From assembly GCA_000697355.1 (NCBI GenBank), contig JNEN01000859.1, forward strand, positions 62,001 through 126,000: a DNA stretch of 64,000 nt, read 5' to 3'. The DNA comes from Syncephalastrum monosporum B8922 (taxonomy: Eukaryota; Mucoromycota; Mucoromycetes; Mucorales; Syncephalastraceae). Position numbers and translations under genes: made by a program. Under the pieces are notes generated by a model, which saw only the letters and a list, made by a program, of their open reading frames with translations, did no database searches and had not been told where the DNA came from. The number at the start of each line of letters is the position of its first letter. Position 1 is the first letter of the stretch. Positions 12,684 to 21,798 of the stretch are shown piece after piece.

Positions 12684-13949
12684 AAAAAAAAAGTCAAACG
12701 GCAATAATAATAAAAAAAGAAAATCACATTGCATTCAGTTCATTGGATACATAATGAGATGAGAGCGAGAGAGAGATACAGCTTTAGTTTGAGTGGGCAT
12801 GCGCAAGGAGTGACACACACATGGCGAGCGACTTCTCCTAATGTCTATTCTGATTGATTCACCTAAAAGAAAAAAAAAAAAAAACTAAAAAAGTGTGGGA
12901 TGTACGGCAAATTGATGATATGCGTGTGCGTGTGTGTGCTGTCCAGCCTGCACTGCGTTATACTATATGGTACTGTACGTGTGCATGCAGAATTGTATGA
13001 GCGTGTGTGCGTGCGTTGGTCGCAATGTGCGTGCACATCCCATATATTAACACACACAAGTCTGGTTAATCTGTGTGCGTGCGTGCGTAACTGAAAATAG
13101 AATACGCACAGAGTGATGTGCTGCTGTGTCACCCACATTCAACTCAATCCTTCATTGCAGCTATTTGGCAAATAGCCGAAGGGGTCCACTTCTCATTGTG
13201 TCGGCCAACGAAATAAAAGAAAAAAAAAAGTACGAAGCATCGTTGCCAGAAAAGGAGTGCAAAGCAGTTGGTGGATGGGAAAAAGAAAAGAAAAATAGAA
13301 AATATGACAGGCGTGAATAGAAAAGAGGAGTGTGTGAATTTGTGCGTGCTTCTATTTGGGGGAGAAGGGGAGAAGAAAAAAATAAGTGGCACGTTGATGA
13401 ATCAAGCACTTTACGCGTCCTATCACAATCCGAGTAATATAATGATAATATTATTATATCGCGATGCTCCTTAATCCGACGAAAACCCCCCAATCCCAAT
13501 CCAGGCAGTAGACCCTTCTACCTGGCCATGTCAATTGCACACTTTGACCGGAGCCGGATGATCTATGCATGCAAACAAAGCCTCCAACCCAGAATGGCAT
13601 ACGAGACATGCGTTGACTGGCTGTGCACCCACGCTTCTACCCAAATGGTGTGTGTCCCATTTCTGCCTCTCCACACGTAAATGAGTTTGAAACAATGAAT
13701 GTGCATCCGCCCATTATCGTCTCTCCGAAAGCTGAAGGCCAATACCCAGAAACAGGAACGACAGCCGAAGAGTGAGGTCGACAATGAATTTGTTGTTCTT
13801 TTTATTTCAGCTGGGATGGGATCATGCAGACAGTGAAATGTTATGTCCAATCAAAGACGGTGTTCGGAATGGCAGCACCCAAAAAAATTTTTTTGGACAG
13901 GGCAGACCTTTCATTACTTTTTTTTTTCTCGAATATTTTGCAAGTGATC
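12684..13949. other. Intergenic with GT-rich low-complexity tract
   Basis: No supported gene. An A-tract lies near 12869-12885, and 12915-13090 is rich in tgtgcgtg and its complement, a low-complexity purine/pyrimidine alternating stretch. The segment 13480-13800 is compositionally more complex but has no convincing ORF. The last 150 bases are the Rlp7 leader. Confidence 0.55.
12915..13092. repeat. GT/CA-rich low-complexity tract
   Basis: Repeated tgtgtgcg, gtgcgtgcg and cacacaca units with imperfect spacing. Confidence 0.7.
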
Positions 13950-14902
13950 ATGGCAGACAGGTAAGGACATAATCACACAAGAGAGAGCACCCGAGATCCG
14001 GGAATGGCAATCAGGGGTGGTTGGGGGTCTATGGATTCAAGTAGGGGGGGACGCTAAGGCGGTTTATGGTAGTGAACAAGTGCAGGATCTCCCGATGGTG
14101 TCCGAGGTCGTCCTCAAGAAGCGCAAGGTCAACGAAAAGGAAGCCGCCAAGCGGGCACAACAGCTTATCGAAGCACGGAGGGTAGGTTATTCTACATACC
14201 TATCGATTCTCGATGCTCATGATTCAACAGGAAGCGAAAAGACGATCGAGATCCAAGCGGGATTCCTTCATTACGCCTGCCCAGCTGCTTATGGAGCACC
14301 ATGCCCTGGAGCGACAAAAGAAGCGCATCGAATACCTGAGAAAACACAAAGCGACCAAGAAGCAGCACACATTGGTAGAAGAGCCCAACAACAAGGTTGT
14401 CCTGGTGATCCGGACCGGCAACGAGCACATCACCAAGCACGGTCTGCACCCGCTCATGAAAAAGGCCCTCAACAGCCTCCGTCTGCGTCACCACAACAGC
14501 GCTGTCTTTCTGCGGCTCGACAACCCAAAGACGTGCGATGCCCTCAAGTTTGTCTCGCCCATGGTCGTCTATGGCGAGCCGTCGCTCAACACCGTGCGTG
14601 ACCTGCTCCTCAAGCGTGGTATGACGCTCATCGACGGCAAGCCGCAGCCGATCACGGACAACGTGCTGATCGAGGAGAAGCTCGGCGAGCATGACATTAT
14701 CTGTCTGGAAGACTTGATCCACGAACTCGTCCAGGGAGGCGAGGCCTTTGACGCGGTTGCACGGTTTCTGTTACCATTCCGTCTGCAGGAGCCTACCAAG
14801 CTCCGGCTGATGCGGAAACTGAACGAGTTCAAGGAACGCGAAGAGAATGACGGCCACGTCGTCAAAAAGGACGTAGATTCGCTGGTCAAGTTGATGAATT
14901 AG
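13950..14902 (+). CDS. RLP7: 60S ribosome biogenesis factor Rlp7 (uL30-like)
   Basis: An RPL7/uL30 paralogue that acts in the nucleolus in early 60S assembly (27S pre-rRNA and ITS2 processing in yeast). The model has three exons (13950-13960, 14073-14181, 14231-14902) and 263 residues. A tiny first exon encodes M-A-D plus two bases, and the acceptor at 14072 is the one that keeps frame. The N-terminus is very basic (KKRKVNEKEAAKRAQQ). The uL30 core runs from about residue 95, with LRLRHHNSAVFLRLDN, KRGMTLIDGKPQPITDN and the highly conserved IICLEDLIHEL. The C-terminus (RKLNEFKEREE, then KKDVDSLVKLMN) matches Rlp7 rather than cytoplasmic RPL7, whose tail is GGxR-rich. RPL7L1 is the animal equivalent. 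Confidence 0.9.
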
Positions 14903-15255
14903 GCAATAACACATTGGTTCCACAAATGCAGATCAAAAAGGGTTTTTTTTATGTATTGCTTGCGTGAAATGACAACAATGAATTTTTTTACACAAAAAGG
15001 AAAGATATGCCAACCAACGATGATAAGTCGGGTCCCCCCCATAGGGGTTCAACATGAGCCTGCTAACCACCCCCCAATCACCCTTTCTTTATGAAATGGG
15101 ATGCGTATCATTGTGCGTGGTTTTGCTTATATAAAAGAAGTCGACATTTTTTCATTTGTCCCTTCAGCAATCTCTTCTCTTCTCTTCACCAATTTTTCTA
15201 CCTTACACCTCTTCTCTTAATACCCACATACCCCCCTCTTAGTACATCTAAAAAC
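14903..15255. promoter_or_regulatory. Spacer and promoter of the PAS-kinase-like gene
   Basis: A strong TATA-like element, TATATAAAAG, lies at 15128-15137, about 120 nt before the ATG at 15256. It is followed by a long CT-rich leader with a run of Ser/Pro-type pyrimidine codons, as in highly expressed fungal genes. Confidence 0.65.
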
Positions 15256-16254
15256 ATGTCTACTACTACTACTACCTCATCTTTTAATAAGCTCGCTAAT
15301 CTGCACCCGGGCTTCCTCTCTCGCTACAGCCTCGGCCAGGAGCTAGGCAGTGGCGGGTTTGGTTTTGTCATGTCTGCTGTCGAGCATCAGACGGGTGTTG
15401 AGCGCGCCGTCAAGTTTATTTACAAGAGCAAGGTGCCCGAGTCAGCGTGGATCCGCGACCGTAAGGAAGGCGTGATGCCCATCGAGCTCTACATCCTCAA
15501 ACACGTTCAGCATCCTGGCGTTGTTCAGTACATTGACTCCTTTGAGGACAACGTCTACTTTTATCTCGTCATGGAAATGCACGGCAGCGAGTGGAACGCC
15601 CAGCCTCAGAAACCGATGCCTGTCGAACTCCCACCCTCGCCTCCGGCCTCGCCTCACTCGGAAGCCGCTCCTTCGTTTGACGACATGGAAGAAGAGCCAC
15701 CCAAGGTGGTGCGACGCCGGACGTCGTGCGACCTTTTTGAATGCATCGAGCAACACCACCACCTCGACGAAACGCTGGCTTGCCACGTGTTCCGTCAGAT
15801 TGTCGACACCGTCGCGTACCTCGACCAGCTCGGCGTCTGCCACCGCGATATCAAGGACGAAAACATTGTGATCGACGACAACTACACGGTCAAGCTCATT
15901 GATTTTGGCTCGGCCATTATCAAACCCCGCAACCACAAGCGCAACCCGACCTATTACGAAAAGTTCTTTGGCACCGTCTCCTTTGCTTCGCCCGAGATCC
16001 TTCTGCGCAAGCCGTACCGCGCCGAGCCCGCCGAGGTCTGGGCACTGGGTGTTCTCCTCTACACGATGCTGTTTGGCGAGGTCCCGTTCGTCAACCCGGC
16101 CGCGGCTGTCATGGGCCGTTTCACCAAGCCAAAGGTGCCTGTCTCACCCAAGTGCCTCCACCTCATTGCTTGTATGCTCGAACGCCAGCCCGAGAAGCGT
16201 CCTACCATTCACCAGGTCCTCCTCCACCCTTGGCTCCAGCAGCAGCAGCATTAA
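15256..16254 (+). CDS. Ser/Thr protein kinase, PAS-kinase (PASK/Psk) type without PAS domain
   Basis: An intronless 332-residue kinase. Subdomain order is complete: glycine loop LGSGGFGFV near residue 30, catalytic Lys in AVKFIYK, C-helix Glu in MPIELYILK, HRDIKDEN catalytic loop near residue 198, DFG in LIDFGSA near residue 215, and FGTVSFASPEILL in the activation segment. The KESAW-like insert before the C-helix, the MEMHGS hinge, HRDIKDENIVI and LIDFGSA are characteristic of the PAS kinase family, which regulates sugar partitioning and translation. A proline-rich insert (about residues 116-155) sits after the hinge. An upstream in-frame extension to 15091 exists, but it crosses the TATA box and pyrimidine leader and lacks conserved sequence, so I choose the ATG at 15256. 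Confidence 0.85.
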   Translation: MSTTTTTSSFNKLANLHPGFLSRYSLGQELGSGGFGFVMSAVEHQTGVERAVKFIYKSKVPESAWIRDRKEGVMPIELYILKHVQHPGVVQYIDSFEDNVYFYLVMEMHGSEWNAQPQKPMPVELPPSPPASPHSEAAPSFDDMEEEPPKVVRRRTSCDLFECIEQHHHLDETLACHVFRQIVDTVAYLDQLGVCHRDIKDENIVIDDNYTVKLIDFGSAIIKPRNHKRNPTYYEKFFGTVSFASPEILLRKPYRAEPAEVWALGVLLYTMLFGEVPFVNPAAAVMGRFTKPKVPVSPKCLHLIACMLERQPEKRPTIHQVLLHPWLQQQQH

Positions 16255-16980
16255 TTCGATCATCCGCCCCCCACATATCTTTACCCTCACGCCAATGACA
16301 CCTGTCACCCCTCTCATACACGCACGATTTTACACGTCCTCTTTATTTTTGCATTCATCCTCGCATACCCCCATTCAATGACTCCCACACCCCTCCCCCC
16401 ATTCTTCTGCTTTTTCTCTTTTTTCTTTTTGCTTTCTTTTTGTTCTCTCTCATGCATGCGTCCCAACTATTTGGCATTCTCCTACACTAAGTACACCCAC
16501 ACTCTTCAAAAGTAAGCATTCTCATAATCATCATTGTGTATGCCCATTTTTTTCTTTTTTTTTTCCTTTTCTCTTTTTGTATATGTCCATCCTTTTCCTC
16601 TCTATACAGCACACAATTCACTATACACATTTCCATATTAATTATAATAATAATAATAATGCATACCCCCCCGCTTCACGCACTTAATAATAAACCGCAC
16701 TTGTCGCAACGATAATCACTCAAACAAGAAAGTACGCTTATATGAGACATCTTCGTATCACACACCAAGAGTCCCCATACACACATACACATACACACAT
16801 ACACGCATACACGCACAAAGAGAGAAATCGTGAGAGAGAGAGAGAGAGCCCTGGCTGGAATCGAAAACAGAAAAACAACTGTCAAAAAATAATTCGAAGA
16901 AAATGAAAGGCGGGCACTTGGGCTGACAAATCCAGCAGACACACCACTCTTTCTTTTTGAAAAAAGAAAAAAAACGTAAA
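16255..16980. other. 3' UTR and spacer with simple repeats
   Basis: Pyrimidine-rich 3' flank of the kinase gene, an AAT-type run at 16644-16660, a CA/TA-rich tract at 16775-16817 and a GA repeat at 16832-16848. No ORF is supported. The A-rich segment just before 16981 is the MIA40 leader. Confidence 0.6.
16832..16848 (+). repeat. GA microsatellite
   Basis: Eight GA units upstream of the MIA40 gene. Confidence 0.85.
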
Positions 16981-17462
16981 ATGTCGTACGCAGCCAAGGA
17001 CGGAAAGGACACGATCGTGTTTGTCGACAAGGAGTACGTCGATCAGCAACCCGAAATTACTGCCCCCAAGACGGAAGAGAAGGAGGAGGAGCCCAAAGAC
17101 CAAGGTGCTGCGTACGATCCCGAAACGGGCGAAATCAACTGGGATTGTCCTTGTAAGAACTTCCATTGGATACATTAGAGTCATTACTGATCAGAGTGCG
17201 CTTTTTATTGTTCGTTATTGTTATCCTATGGACAGGCCTGGGTGGTATGGCTCAAGGTCCGTGCGGTGAAGAGTTCAAGGCGGCGTTCAGCTGCTTTGTG
17301 TACTCGACGGCCGAGCCCAAGGGCGTCGACTGCGTCGAGAAGTTCAAGGACATGCAGGACTGCTTCCGTGAGCACCCCGACGTCTATGGCGACGAAATCG
17401 ATGACGACGAGGACGACGAGCCGAAGAAAGACGCCGAAAAGAAGGAAGAGGAATCCTCATAA
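16981..17462 (+). CDS. MIA40: Mitochondrial intermembrane space oxidoreductase MIA40/CHCHD4
   Basis: Oxidises and traps twin-cysteine proteins imported into the mitochondrial intermembrane space, and is re-oxidised by Erv1. The model has two exons (16981-17152, 17236-17462) and 132 residues. It shows the redox-active CPC motif, then the twin CX9C CHCH domain: [11 protein letters not shown] and [11 protein letters not shown]. The intron falls inside the second Cys codon of CPC. The C-terminus is strongly acidic (Asp/Glu-rich, 30 residues). No transmembrane segment or cleavable presequence precedes the CPC, unlike the long membrane-anchored Mia40 of yeasts and most Dikarya, and like animal CHCHD4 in size and layout. 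The ATG at 16981 is preferred because the in-frame upstream codons are only an A-rich leader. Confidence 0.95.
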
Positions 17463-17551
17463 AATCATCCATTCATCCTTTGCATACCTCACTATGGGAG
17501 ACTTGACACACATACACACAAAAGGAAAGAAGGTGCATCATATACTGTACT

Positions 17552-17574
17552 CACACACACACACACACACACAC
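17552..17574 (+). repeat. CA microsatellite in MIA40 3' region
   Basis: About eleven CA units, about 90 nt after the MIA40 stop. Confidence 0.9.
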
Positions 17575-19297
17575 ATGCAACCCGAAAAGAGCTGTCTCTT
17601 TCTGTCTGTATAGAAGATACACATTTAAAAATAGAGCATCACCCACCCCATTCTCTCTAATAATTGTTTTCCTATTTCTATTCTCATTTCTCGTGTGGGC
17701 CAGATCCAATGCAGAAAAAGAGAGAGGAAATGACGGACATTCCCTTTTTCTACATTTGATCGAGACCCTAACTCGTTATGTTACCTATCAATAAGCCAGA
17801 CACATATGACCCGCCTACTCCATGTGCGTACTTTATTCAGTTCAATTTCATTCCTCCACGTGGGATATGGATGGCTGGACAGTGGATTGGACGCGTCATA
17901 TCTCGTCGATTGGATTGTGTCACGTACTTAGATAGACCCTCTTCCTCTTCCTCTCCGTCTCTCCTTTCTTTGTCTGCCATCTTATCAGCCCGATACCGAT
18001 TTTGTTATGATCAAATGTGGAGCTGAACCCTGATGCACTCAGCCAGTCGTTTTCATTCGCTGTTGCACCAGGGACACCTTGTCAAGACGCTACCTACTTT
18101 ACAGCATGGGCCCCCCACACAGCCGCTATCTACTTATTGCTTCTCCTTTAAGCAAGTCACAGACACAGATCCTGTCAGATGACACAGACACAGCCATTAA
18201 CAGATATCCATGGGAATATTTCTTAAATGAAATTGGGACACAATGCTTATTGCAAAAGTGTGTGTTTGTTTGGTATGACCCTGTGCGTTGTCCTTTGCCA
18301 TGAGGGGAGGTCCGGGGGGTGGGAGAGTTGTGTGTTTGTTTGCTGTATTCAATATAAAGAGCATTTTCTGTTCGTCAGATCAAATCGATATAAGGTCTCC
18401 CTGATAGTAGACAAATAAAATAGCCTTCTTTTTTCCTTAAATTATATTTTTTTATTCTTGCAGCAACATCATGGTCGGAGTGCTGGCTGCAACACACCAC
18501 CTTCCTCATCGAGCTTCAAGATGCTTGAGGTGCATAATAAATATAAGGGGAAACGAAGGTGTAACCATGGCAGCCAACATACATACATGGCACATCGCAT
18601 CTCTATTTTTTCCCGGGGCGACGGCCGAATATGTTAAGATCCAAACGGATGAGCGGCAAAAAAAGAAGAAAAAAAAAGAGGACAACCAAAGTTGCCAGAT
18701 AAAAAATAAACTCTATACAGTACATCTATGTTTATAGGGTACGTGTGCGTTGCATGCAGGATACAAAAAGGTCAGTTTTATTCTATGATGTGTGTGTTTG
18801 TATGCACAATCTACCTTATACATCTATGTTTATATGTATAAGATTCAGCACCATCGTGCATTGCAGCATCCGTACGATACGTCACACATGCATCTTATTT
18901 ACGGAATTTCATGATGAAAAGGCGCAACATCCCATCATACAGAAACAGAAGGGGGATATTGTTGCATCCAGAAGAAGAAACATGTACCACGAGGGTGCGC
19001 AGCAAGAGGAAGCATGTTGTGGAGATGATGGGCTTAGATGTTTGTTTTCGGAAATCAAGGCAAGAAGGAAACGGGTTCGCACTGTCAAGTGAGTCCTTTT
19101 CTTACTGGGCGGAGGAGGTGGCACGAGGGAGAGAGGAGCAATTCTCGAGAGAAGCGGGTGGGGGCTTGATAGGGCGGAGCAACACGAAGCGGACCACTAT
19201 GACAAAAAAAAAAAGGTCGCGCCATTCAGACAGGGGAGAAAACGTGAGCACGGTTCTATTCTGCTGGCTCAGCAGCAAGCAATAGCCGCCCAAAGGA

Positions 19298-19300
<3 letters not shown>

Positions 19301-19330
<30 letters not shown>
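19301..19330 (+). repeat. Poly(A) tract of 30
   Basis: An uninterrupted run of 30 adenines. It could mark the 3' end of a retro-inserted sequence, but no target-site duplication or ORF is evident around it. Confidence 0.85.
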
Positions 19331-19333
<3 letters not shown>

Positions 19334-19937
19334 GCGCTGCACTGATGGAACTGATAAGAAAATAGGATACTCTCTAGTTTGAAGAAATCCTTTTCAGGCA
19401 ATGGGCCTAGCAATGTATGTGTATGTATGTAGGTGGCACAGAAGAGAAAGGCAAGAAGCTCACGGCAAACCCCCTTTCCAACTTCTTCTATTTTCTCATG
19501 TTGATATGTCTGGTCCTGCTTTATCAAATGTAAATACAAGAATGATTGAGTGTGGAAAGGTTCATGCTTATTTGGAAGTGTGGCGTGCAACTTCTTTTTG
19601 GTGAGAAACGGGCTGTTATCGCCTGCGTAATTGAGTGTAACGTTGTTTTGTGTGACGTAGAAAGGACTGTGCGCACGAAACCAGCGATTGCTCCAGAGGA
19701 ATGCATGGTTTGTATCTTGTCGAGATTGTCTATGATAGCGAGAGGGGAGACTAGCCGGGTTCTCTATTTGTCTTTTTGGTTTCTTTTATTTATGATCTTG
19801 TCTATGTTTTTTTTCTCGCCCCGGAGGTGGGGGTTGTCAAAATCAATCAGGCGGGTTACATTTATAGACACTCGCATGAGGGGCACCGGGGGGTGCAATG
19901 GGGGGAGAGTTGTTCCGCGGAAGCAAATTGAGTGTGC

Positions 19938-19944
19938 TATAAAA
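19938..19944 (+). promoter_or_regulatory. TATA box of the small RVxF gene
   Basis: A consensus TATAAAA followed by GGG lies 111 nt upstream of the ATG at 20055, with a pyrimidine-rich stretch between them. It supports the downstream gene being real. Confidence 0.6.
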
Positions 19945-20054
19945 GGGAGCCGTTCAGACTTGTCCAAAAGAAAGAAAAAAGAAAAAGAAAAAAGGATCAA
20001 TGAACCATTCCTTTTCTTTTGCCTTCTTCTTCTTCTTCATTTCCTTCAATCAGC

Positions 20055-20456
20055 ATGGCCCATAATCATATCAAGCGCGTTCAATTTGCCCACGACGTTC
20101 AATTCATCAGCACCTTTGCCGACGAAGAATACGGTAACGTCAAATACAATATTAGTTCAAGACATGACCACTGACAGCGTATACGCTTTCTATACTTTAT
20201 ATCTCTCTGCTTGATATTACCAGATCGTACAGCCCACGAAGTTTCCAAAATGACCTACAGCGACATGCTTGAGCTGTTGACCATGAAGTCGCAGTGGCGG
20301 CGAGATATGGAGCAAATGCTTGCCGACCGTAACATACGCGAGGCAAACCAAGGCGACGAGGACGACGACTTGTCTGCCGATTCTTCATCATCCACCTCAG
20401 AAGACAATGCCCACCATGTCTTTCCGTCCTCATCACCCTACCAAATCTGCACTTGA
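20055..20456 (+). CDS. Small acidic-tailed protein with candidate PP1-docking motif
   Basis: I do not recognise a named family. The model has two exons (20055-20133, 20224-20456) and 103 residues. The intron has clean GTAACG and CCAG ends and keeps frame. Near the N-terminus, residues 7-11 are KRVQF, which fits the RVxF consensus by which regulatory subunits dock to protein phosphatase 1. It is followed by FADEEYDRT and a short helix-like block (KMTYSDMLELLTMKSQWRRDME). The tail is Asp/Glu- and Ser-rich. A small intrinsically disordered protein with RVxF at the front is typical of PP1 regulators, but this role is inferred from one short motif that occurs often by chance. A consensus TATA box lies 111 nt upstream. 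Confidence 0.75.
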
Positions 20457-21233
20457 GCTAGCCTCACCACACCACCTCACCTCACCTCACCACACCACAC
20501 CACACTTATTTCACTTGATATCGCCTGCTCGCGTGCTAAGCCAAAGCAAGCACACGCACACATACACACATACACACATACACACGTACTCTGTGTCCTC
20601 CATTTTCTGCATACCCGCCACGCTGGATTCATTCATGTATGGCACAACCTTCTAATTCCCGACTTGAAAACTCAAACCCCCTCTTTCCACACACATCCAA
20701 TTCATCCCGCACACGCGCCAGACCCCGTTACATCGATCTATACGTTATAATGCGGCGATATGCGTCTATGTGATTACGTCGTATTCATCCCTTACACGCC
20801 CCTACCCCCCACTCTTTCCATTGAATGCACACAATGCACATCCACGCATAGCGCCTTTGTCTCTTCTCTCTTTCTCCCTCTCTCGCTCTCTCTCTTTTTC
20901 CCTCTTCCCTTCGCGTAATGATACCTTGATCGCTTCCTTTGTACATGTTTCACCCTCATCATTTCTGTAAAACAATGTTCTTTTGTGTTCAACACGTATA
21001 CATGGCGTCACTTGTGGTGTTTTTGGATTCACTCGTCATATCAAGTTTCCCCCCATTTCGTAAACAGTGTCGGCACGTGTCTGCTACAGAAGGAAAAAAG
21101 AAAAGGGAAAAAAAAATAAAAAATAAAAATAAATCGTGGCTGCACGCTCTTTTTCTGAGATAAATCACCATACCCGACCACGCCCAAACAGACGAAAGCA
21201 AGAACAACAACAACAAGGACAGCTCCCACCACC
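20457..21233. other. Intergenic with CAC/ACAC-type repeats
   Basis: The 3' flank holds tandem cacctcac/cacac units (20466-20515) and an acacat repeat (20556-20586), then a CT-rich stretch (20858-20905). An A-rich run lies at 21091-21133. An upstream exon for the following coiled-coil gene could be hidden here (see that entry). Confidence 0.5.
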
Positions 21234-21241
21234 ATGTCGAC

Positions 21242-21727
21242 ATGAAAAGACAACCACGCCATGTCTTTCGCAAGGAGCGCAAAAAGGCGAGGCGAAGAGC
21301 CGCACGCCAGGAGGCAGCTGAACTACGCGACGACCAGGCCGCGATGCGACACAAGCGCGATGCTCCCGAACTAACACGACAGTACAATGAGGCCAAGCAA
21401 CAATGGGAAGCGAGCGAAAAGGCCATTACGGTTCTGCAGCATGTGCAGAAAGCGGCCGAGGAGGCGGCTCAGAAAGCCAAACGAGCCGAAGAACAAGCAT
21501 GGCGTGATCGGTTGTTGCGCATGCCGCTTTTGCCCGCTCCACAAAGACCTTCTGCGTCTTCTTCCAAGGTAAGCCTAGCACTGGGTATCCCATGGTTTCA
21601 GCCAACTGACGATCGACTGCCCCAAATTCTATTACTTTTTGTTTTTGCATGTATGTGTATGTGTATATTGTAGGTACGCGTGTTCGTCCCGGAAGGTGAC
21701 GATAGCAATAATAATAAGCAGAAATAA
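21242..21727 (+). CDS. Basic/charged coiled-coil protein, function unknown
   Basis: The spliced model has two exons (21242-21569, 21674-21727) and about 126 residues. It is basic at the N-terminus (RKERKKARRRAARQ) and then a long Ala/Glu/Lys/Gln-rich helix with coiled-coil character up to about residue 95, ending in LLRMPLLPAPQRP and an acidic FVPEGDD tail. The N-terminal basic helix resembles the start of ZRSR2/U2AF35-related proteins, but the zinc fingers and RRM of that family are absent, so I make no assignment. The start is uncertain. The frame is open upstream to a possible acceptor ending CAAACAG near 21191, so a further 5' exon may exist. An ATG in strong context at 21234 opens a three-codon uORF overlapping this start. 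Confidence 0.6.
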
Positions 21728-21798
21728 AATAAAATAAAAAAAAAAAAAAAGAATGAACCATGAAGCAAGAAGCAAGAAAGGAAAAGAAGGGAAAATAA

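Larger units (their letters stand above)
17463..20054. other. 2.6-kb intergenic region, no gene seen
   Basis: Contains a CA microsatellite (17552-17574), a homopolymer of 30 A (19301-19330) and several short uninformative ORFs. No spliced model with recognisable protein could be built on either strand. The last 120 bases are the promoter of the next gene. Confidence 0.5.

Noticed and set aside
15091..15255. In-frame 55-codon N-terminal extension of the PAS-kinase-like protein
   Set aside because: It crosses a TATA element and a long pyrimidine leader, and its residues are low-complexity; the ATG at 15256 is the better start.
18911..19285. 124-codon plus-strand ORF in the 17.5-20 kb spacer
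   Set aside because: Composition reflects purine-rich low-complexity DNA; no splice or promoter support.
19301..19330. Poly(A) tract as a LINE/SINE end
   Set aside because: No ORF, internal promoter boxes or target-site duplication found beside it.
19546..20214. 222-codon ORF overlapping the RVxF gene promoter
   Set aside because: It runs through the TATA box and leader of the downstream gene in another frame; chance.
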